Part shown: positions 59,241 to 64,000 of the stretch, piece after piece
Layout: the number at the start of each line of letters is the position of its first letter
Position numbering within the stretch: the stretch's first letter is position 1
Origin: Saprospiraceae bacterium
GTDB lineage: Bacteria > Bacteroidota > Bacteroidia > Chitinophagales > Saprospiraceae
Direction: 5' to 3'
Assembly (NCBI GenBank): GCA_022842725.1
Contig: JALHOZ010000013.1
Location: 50,517-114,516 of the forward strand
Length of the DNA: 64,000 nt
Position numbers and translations under genes: made by a program
The notes under the pieces: generated by a model
What the model was told of the DNA's origin: nothing
The model's database searches: none
The model's input: the letters and a program-made list of their open reading frames with translations, nothing else

Positions 59241-60454
59241 AGTTCGGCATATATTTTTTGAAGTTGTTCGCCCCTTCGGTCCCAATGAAATATATTTTCA
59301 AACCTTTTTCTGGCTCCGACCCGCAATTTATTTCTTTTGTTTGAATCAAAATACAAAGATTTCAAAGCCTCAGATAATGCTTCAGATGTATTTTCATAAT
59401 TGGACATTTTGATTTTTATACCACAAGTTTCGTTTATAAATTCTCCGGGACCTTCATTTTGGAGGCATATTACAGGCAATCCAAATGACAATGCCTCTGC
59501 GACCACCATTCCTGCACCTTCATGAGAAGGAAACAAAAAGACAGATGAAGTTTTAAACATATGCATCAAAACATCACGTTCCAACCAGGAAATAAACTTC
59601 ACCTGGTGTTCTATGTTGTTTTTTGCGCACTTCTTTTGTAGCATACCTTCTTCCGGTCCATTTCCGACCAATATCAGTTGGCAATTTTTTTTGTCTTCAT
59701 GCGGCATTGACTTTATCATTTTTGCAAAAGCTTCTATGGTCAGATCAAAACCTTTTAAGGGAACAAATCTTCCTGCTGAAATGACTGTAAATGTTTCGTT
59801 TTTTTGTTGCTCCGACCAACCAAAATCCTGTGTAGCTACAGAAGGATTAATTGAAAAATTGTTTGATAACTCTAATATTTCCGGTACTGATTCATTCATG
59901 CACCAGATATGCGATGCTTGATTTTTACAACGATGTAAGTTGTATGAAAATTTCCAAAAATATTGTTTTACCATCCACGTCAACCGGTCTTTTATCCAAT
60001 ATTTTTTTGAATATGGAGCCAGATACTGAGATGGAATCAAAGGGTGATGACCCACCGGACCCCACACAAATGGTTTTCCTAATTTCCAAAGATAAGATGG
60101 CGTCCAATCATTGTGAAAATTGACATTATGAACGATATCGTATTGTATTTTTTGATTATTAATAAAAGAAACAATACCTTTTTGCCACAAAAGATAATAG
60201 AACATGGCACCCCGGTTTCCTTTTTTCCAGAAGCGCATCCAATAAGGAAGATCGAAGTATAAAAACGTCATGTTTGAGTATATATCATTTGGATTTTGAA
60301 GCATAAATTTTTCAATTGCCTGACGATTATTTTCCCGGGTAATGGCGATGACTTTGTTGAACCTGGCAATTTGTAATACAAAGTTCCATCCCATTCCGTC
60401 TTCCGAGCCCTTGTAAGGATTTACGGCATACGTGGTAGCTAATATTGTTTTCAT
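59237..60454 (-). CDS. GT4 glycosyltransferase
   Basis: A 405-residue GT-B glycosyltransferase. The N-terminus MKTILATTYAVNPYKGSEDG carries the Gly-containing acceptor loop, with GMGWNF. The C-terminal half has ISAGRFVPLKGFDLTIEAF, LILVGNGPEEGML and the E-x7-E motif in SHEGAGMVVAEALSFGLPVI. The family match is with glycosyltransferases related to WcaI/PimB-type enzymes of exopolysaccharide loci. The ATG at 60454 overlaps the acyltransferase stop as ATGA, so it is preferred over a 50-residue longer reading whose extra residues are non-coding in character. Confidence 0.9.
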   Translation of the reverse strand: MKTILATTYAVNPYKGSEDGMGWNFVLQIARFNKVIAITRENNRQAIEKFMLQNPNDIYSNMTFLYFDLPYWMRFWKKGNRGAMFYYLLWQKGIVSFINNQKIQYDIVHNVNFHNDWTPSYLWKLGKPFVWGPVGHHPLIPSQYLAPYSKKYWIKDRLTWMVKQYFWKFSYNLHRCKNQASHIWCMNESVPEILELSNNFSINPSVATQDFGWSEQQKNETFTVISAGRFVPLKGFDLTIEAFAKMIKSMPHEDKKNCQLILVGNGPEEGMLQKKCAKNNIEHQVKFISWLERDVLMHMFKTSSVFLFPSHEGAGMVVAEALSFGLPVICLQNEGPGEFINETCGIKIKMSNYENTSEALSEALKSLYFDSNKRNKLRVGARKRFENIFHWDRRGEQLQKIYAEL

Positions 60455-61143
60455 ATCCTTGATTTTAAGAGTTTCGCAGGTATACCACCGATGACAGATT
60501 GGTCCGGGAATGATCGGGTGACCACTGCTCCGGCAGCAATGATACAACCAGAACCGATAGAAACGCCATCCAGAATGGTAACTTTGCTGCCAATCCAACA
60601 ATTTGGTCCAATGGTAATTCCTTTTCTTGTGACGCCCTGAAGTCTGATCAGCTTGTTGGTGTCTTCAGCGATATGATTTTCCGGATGACAGCTGAAATAT
60701 TGACCAACGATACAGTCGTCACCAATTTCAAGTCCACCGGCACCACCTAAATAGGCGAATTCTCCGATGCCGACATTGTTTCCTATTTTAATGTATTTAC
60801 CCGGATGATCAAAAGTTGTCGAAACTACCAGTCTGCTGCATGCACCGATGCCAACATTATTTCCCAGGATTATACCTTCTCTGCCTAAAGCACTAAGAAA
60901 AACGTGGTCACCTAATTTGAGGTATTTTCCAAATCTGATTTTTGAAATATTGAAAAATTTTACTTTGCCACCCAAAAGAGCCATTTTTGGATTTTTTCCG
61001 TAAAAAAATAATTTAAAACCTCTGAAAAGACTCCAAAAATTCATTTGCAAAAATGAGAATAATGTTACTGAAGAAATATCTGAATGCAAACAAAAATCAG
61101 GATTTCTATGCCGGATTATTTTTTCTGAAAGAGATCGGATCAT
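60451..61143 (-). CDS. Hexapeptide-repeat acyltransferase
   Basis: A 230-residue left-handed beta-helix acyltransferase of the WcaF/maltose-acetyltransferase type. After a positively charged N-terminus (about 1-55), hexapeptide repeats run from about 60 to 220: GKYLKLGDHVFLSALG, LGNNVGIGACSRLV, IGNNVGIGEFAYLG, IGPNCWIGSKVTILDGV, IGSGCIIAAGAVV. SCHPENH around the middle may hold the catalytic His. The end IGGIPAKLLKSRI is typical (GxPAK). It likely O- or N-acetylates a sugar of the glycan made by the cluster. It overlaps both neighbours as ATGA. Confidence 0.92.
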   Translation of the reverse strand: MIRSLSEKIIRHRNPDFCLHSDISSVTLFSFLQMNFWSLFRGFKLFFYGKNPKMALLGGKVKFFNISKIRFGKYLKLGDHVFLSALGREGIILGNNVGIGACSRLVVSTTFDHPGKYIKIGNNVGIGEFAYLGGAGGLEIGDDCIVGQYFSCHPENHIAEDTNKLIRLQGVTRKGITIGPNCWIGSKVTILDGVSIGSGCIIAAGAVVTRSFPDQSVIGGIPAKLLKSRI

Positions 61144-63533
61144 GATATCAGTTTACTTTGAATAGTATTTGAAATATGAGATAAAGTCTGCCCCAGATGG
61201 ATGTTTTCAATAGACTGATATTGATCATTTCTATGTTTCCCCAAATTATTAAATAATTCCAGATAACTTCTGGTCAATGTGATAATGGTTGCTTCGTCTA
61301 ATTCCTTTTTGCGCTTTAAAATAGTCTGAGGATCAGCATATAAAAAGAAATTCAAATCAGGTTTTAACAATAAGGTATAACCACTTTTCAGAATCCAATC
61401 CGGTAGAGTAATGTTGCTTCTGAGACTGTCATTGATAAAGTCAAAATAATATCTGTCATACAGCACCACATCACCTCTCAGGACATGCCTGATATAGATG
61501 TAAAACTGTCCCAAAACGTAGTCAGTATAGTAATAAGCAAACCTGATTAACGAGCTGATAAAACTCTTGTTTTGCCCTTGTCGTGGCAAGGATATTGTTG
61601 CTGCTTTTTCTGCTTGTGATTTGCCTTTTGTCCATACGCTTAAAATAGGAAGGACAGATGGCCGATGTCTGAAAACGACTACCCGTTTGCGTAATTTTTT
61701 TTCAATTTCTTTTTTCGTATTTTCGATAACCGTCGATTTTCCGGCACCATCGACGCCGCTGAACGTTATGATCATACCTTTTTGATGAAAAACGTTTATC
61801 ACTGTGTCTAAAAAATAGGTTAAGGTATTTATCAAAAAGGAATATCCATTGTTTTGTTTCATTTTTTTTATTTCACTTCTTAATGCTGATGTATTGGGAA
61901 ATTTTGAATAAAACTGATCATTGATTAAAAAATCCAGTTTTTGGTTTTCTGTATGAATGACATCAACATATGCATCATATCGGGAAGGAATTTTGGCATG
62001 ATTCAGTCCGTAAAACAAACCTAAGAACTGTAACATATCCATCAATCCAACTTTTTTAATACCTGTTTTATCAATGTATGGTCTTTCGGTTAATGCTTCA
62101 ACGGACATATATTCGAGATTTTTGCGTTTCAAGCGGTGAATAGTATCGAGAGAGAGAATTTGATTATTTTGTGTTAGTACAGTCATTTTTGTCATAGCAA
62201 AACCACTTTGTATTTTTAACTTTTTGACCAATGGATGGATTTTGAGCATTTTAATTAAAGGGATGGAGACAGATTTTGACATCAGAAAGTCAATATCTGA
62301 GTATTCTGAAATCTTTTCAGGTTGGTCTGCCAATTTTAAACCCGCATATTTTTTTTGGTGCAGGTGATCAAAAACATCGAGGATAATTAGCTCTCTTTCA
62401 GAGATTGTATACGACAGAACATCACTCAGTGCCATGTTCCAGGATTCGAGCAACCAATTGATTTGCGGATGCCATACAGATTGTCTTTCGTATATTTCGA
62501 GATAATTGAGTACATTAACCAAAAGATATAGAGAAAGATATTTTTGAAATTCAGTTTCTGTTTCAAAACAGGCACTTTTTTTTGCCATTTCCGATTTTAT
62601 GTCTTTCCACTTTTTCTTTTGTACCAGGACTGCATTTTGAATAAAATAGTGAAAAAAATCGAATCCTTTAGGATAGGTTTTTGAAGACAATTCCCAATCG
62701 TAAACGTACAACTCACACTGCCGGTTAGCGTAAGTATTCCATGGTGTGAAGTCACCGTGAGCAAGATGTGTTATTACGATTTTGTTTTTCAAGGACTGAT
62801 GAAGATATCCCAGTTTTTTTACAATTCCGGAAGGAATTTTTTTTCTGTCATTTTTAAGCTGATTGATTCTTCTGCTTAATTGATAAATTTTGTCAAAGTC
62901 TTCAAAACTATACTCTTTGGTGTTTATTTTTCCGGCAGAACTGAGAAATAAAGAATGTTTGTGGCTCCATTGATTAGTTCTCATCGTAAATGAAAGATTT
63001 TCTGAAAATGTTATCGTGTTTTGTTCACTTTCTAATATGGATGAAAAATCAAAACAAGTAATTTTTTCTTTTTCTAAAAACTCCAGGACAGATCTTTCAT
63101 GGTTGATTAGATCCTGATTTTTTGGAGAAAGAGCAATTTTGGTAAATGTTCCTTCTTTTCCGATTTGATATTGCTGATATAAAATATATTTTTGATTAGG
63201 CCCGGCAGTACCTGTAAAAAGAGCCCAGCGATCATTCATTAAATTGATTTGATTTCTTATGTTTTTTTGATGGATTTGCACCTGTTCTTTTTTAAAGATC
63301 CATCGTTGGAGACGTAAACCAAAAATGATTTTGATGAATGTTGCAAAAAGGTGTGCTTTCAGCCCCAGCACGTGGTAGAATTTCAGAAAAAGCGGACTTT
63401 TGACATTAACAGGCCAAATCCATCGGACGCTTCCATCCGGATTTGATATGTAATTTACAAAGACCGGTTTTGAGAATGACAGATTATTATCATCTGAACC
63501 TATCTTATCGAAAATATTTTGAATGTTGTCCAT
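61140..63533 (-). CDS. Three-domain protein: APH-like kinase, nucleotidyltransferase-like, thymidylate-kinase-like P-loop
   Basis: A 797-residue cytoplasmic protein at the start of the polysaccharide cluster. Domain 1 (about 90-390) resembles aminoglycoside/choline-type phosphotransferases: TKIALSPKNQDLINHERSVL (Lys and Glu of the N-lobe), HGDFTPWNTY (about 259; HGDxxxxN) and VYDWE (Mg-binding Asp). Domain 2 (about 395-540) has YSDIDFLM near 418, the Asp-x-Asp of MNT-type nucleotidyltransferases, with little else conserved. Domain 3 (about 585-797) is a nucleoside-monophosphate-kinase fold: ITFSGVDGAGKSTVIENT (Walker A), VLYDRYYFDF (DRY), and an Arg/Lys-rich lid (LKRKKELDEA). The combination suggests sequential phosphoryl or nucleotidyl transfer in sugar activation, but the substrates are unknown. 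The stop overlaps the acyltransferase ATG as ATGA. Confidence 0.8.
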   Translation of the reverse strand: MDNIQNIFDKIGSDDNNLSFSKPVFVNYISNPDGSVRWIWPVNVKSPLFLKFYHVLGLKAHLFATFIKIIFGLRLQRWIFKKEQVQIHQKNIRNQINLMNDRWALFTGTAGPNQKYILYQQYQIGKEGTFTKIALSPKNQDLINHERSVLEFLEKEKITCFDFSSILESEQNTITFSENLSFTMRTNQWSHKHSLFLSSAGKINTKEYSFEDFDKIYQLSRRINQLKNDRKKIPSGIVKKLGYLHQSLKNKIVITHLAHGDFTPWNTYANRQCELYVYDWELSSKTYPKGFDFFHYFIQNAVLVQKKKWKDIKSEMAKKSACFETETEFQKYLSLYLLVNVLNYLEIYERQSVWHPQINWLLESWNMALSDVLSYTISERELIILDVFDHLHQKKYAGLKLADQPEKISEYSDIDFLMSKSVSIPLIKMLKIHPLVKKLKIQSGFAMTKMTVLTQNNQILSLDTIHRLKRKNLEYMSVEALTERPYIDKTGIKKVGLMDMLQFLGLFYGLNHAKIPSRYDAYVDVIHTENQKLDFLINDQFYSKFPNTSALRSEIKKMKQNNGYSFLINTLTYFLDTVINVFHQKGMIITFSGVDGAGKSTVIENTKKEIEKKLRKRVVVFRHRPSVLPILSVWTKGKSQAEKAATISLPRQGQNKSFISSLIRFAYYYTDYVLGQFYIYIRHVLRGDVVLYDRYYFDFINDSLRSNITLPDWILKSGYTLLLKPDLNFFLYADPQTILKRKKELDEATIITLTRSYLELFNNLGKHRNDQYQSIENIHLGQTLSHISNTIQSKLIS

Positions 63534-63691
63534 AATATATTATTATACATCCTGAAATAAACAAATGGTTTGCCAATGATATAATTTATTGAATTTCAAT
63601 TTATTGCATATAAGCAGAAAAACAACAAAATTCCATATTATGGAAATAAATTGGTTTATGGAATTATTTATAATAAAAAAATATTGTTATA

Positions 63692-63836
63692 GGTTTTTTC
63701 GATGCGCTTGGTTTTATCGCTATGCTTTGGTTTTCTCGCTGTGCTTGGTTTTGTCGCTGCGCTTAGGTTTCTCGCTTCGCTCGAAATGACGGGTTTTGTC
63801 GGTGCGCTTGGGTTTTGTCGGTGCGCTCGAAATGAC
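63692..63836. repeat. Degenerate 18-19-bp tandem repeats
   Basis: From 63692 units of the form GGTTTTxTCGCTxTGCTT follow each other four times with small changes. Two exact 19-bp units (GGGTTTTGTCGGTGCGCTT) then begin at 63791. Two copies end in GCTCGAAATGAC. The sequence is the reverse complement, in diverged form, of the 26-bp repeats at 63925. Confidence 0.75.
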
Positions 63837-63941
63837 AGCATGTGCCTTGTGGGGGGAAATGGAGCGATGCGAGGCGTAAACGCCTCGCATCGCTCCATTT
63901 TAAAAAAAATAGCAAACGTCATTTCGAGCGAAGCGAGAAAC
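63767..63941. repeat. 24-bp perfect inverted repeat flanking a hairpin
   Basis: GTTTCTCGCTTCGCTCGAAA with TGAC at 63767-63790 is the exact reverse complement of 63918-63941. The 127 bp between contain the perfect 21-bp hairpin at 63857-63900. The arrangement resembles a small palindromic element of the kind scattered in Bacteroidota genomes. Confidence 0.75.
63857..63900. repeat. Perfect 21-bp stem hairpin
   Basis: The left arm at 63857-63877 (AAATGGAGCGATGCGAGGCG plus T) and the right arm at 63880-63900 are exact reverse complements with a 2-nt AA spacer, followed by TAAAAAAAA. It is GC-rich in an AT-rich setting. It could be a cruciform, a bidirectional terminator or a mobile palindromic unit. 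Confidence 0.85.
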
Positions 63942-64000
63942 CTGTCCTTTCGAGCGAAGCGAGAAACCTGTCCTTTCGAGCGAAGCGAGAAACCTGTCCT
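63925..64000. repeat. 26-bp tandem repeats, three units, running off the window
   Basis: Units beginning CGAGCGAAGCGAGAAACCTG start at 63925, 63951 and 63977, an exact 26-bp period. The array continues past the window edge. It is not a CRISPR array: there are no spacers and the units touch. Confidence 0.88.

Noticed and set aside
63925..64000. Possible CRISPR array
   Set aside because: The repeat units are directly adjacent with a 26-bp period and no spacers, and no cas gene is in the window.

Overview
The window looks like chromosome from a member of the Bacteroidota, most likely a Saprospiria/Saprospiraceae-type organism. This is an inference from content: giant repeat proteins with a type IX secretion (T9SS) C-terminal sorting domain, a SusC/OMP-type beta-barrel receptor, a hybrid two-component system with a periplasmic propeller, a DUF6435 protein, AT-rich intergenic DNA with TAnnTTTG-like boxes, and no purine-rich ribosome binding sites. 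No rRNA, tRNA, phage, transposase or CRISPR array was recognised.

Layout. (1) 1-11207, minus: the first 3735 codons of a giant secreted protein whose C-terminus lies outside the window. It has a Gly-rich N-terminal domain, jelly-roll-like modules, then 13 copies of a ~158-residue two-module repeat, split 6 + 7 around an unrelated inserted block. (2) 11683-14101: housekeeping genes cdd, galE and cysQ. (3) 14152-29555, minus: a two-gene unit, a small secreted protein followed by a 4883-residue adhesin. The adhesin has an RCC1-like propeller, 35 DUF11-type repeats, three SdrD-B-like domains and a T9SS sorting domain. Twenty-eight of its repeats form an exact 28 x 321 bp array without indels. (4) 30026-34567, minus: Tat-type alkaline phosphatase, DEAD-box helicase and ABC-F ATPase, closely spaced. 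(5) 34909-44138: P-type cation ATPase, a hybrid histidine kinase/AraC regulator, a secreted two-domain protein divergent from it, and an AmpG-like MFS carrier. (6) 44316-49133, minus: DUF6435 protein, three envelope proteins including an 811-residue beta-barrel receptor, and a pair of nested-hairpin repeats. (7) 49455-53213, plus: recR, a GT2 fused to a degenerate sugar-phosphate-transferase-like membrane module, and an M20 amidohydrolase. (8) 53292-55148: an FG-GAP-repeat secreted protein, flanked by the M20 gene and by a decayed tail of a second M20 copy. (9) 55559-63533, minus: a surface-polysaccharide cluster with a WecA-like initiating transferase, three GT4 glycosyltransferases, a hexapeptide acyltransferase and an unusual kinase-nucleotidyltransferase-thymidylate-kinase-like fusion. 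Four of these genes are joined by ATGA overlaps. (10) 63692-64000: a dense non-coding repeat block with a perfect 21-bp hairpin and 26-bp tandem repeats.

The window is dominated by cell-surface biology: two giant adhesins occupy about 40% of it, and a polysaccharide assembly locus, envelope barrels and signalling genes surround ordinary housekeeping genes. The most unusual items are the perfectly phased 321-bp array with one hypervariable dipeptide per unit, the three-domain polysaccharide-locus protein, and the M20 duplication scar around the FG-GAP gene.
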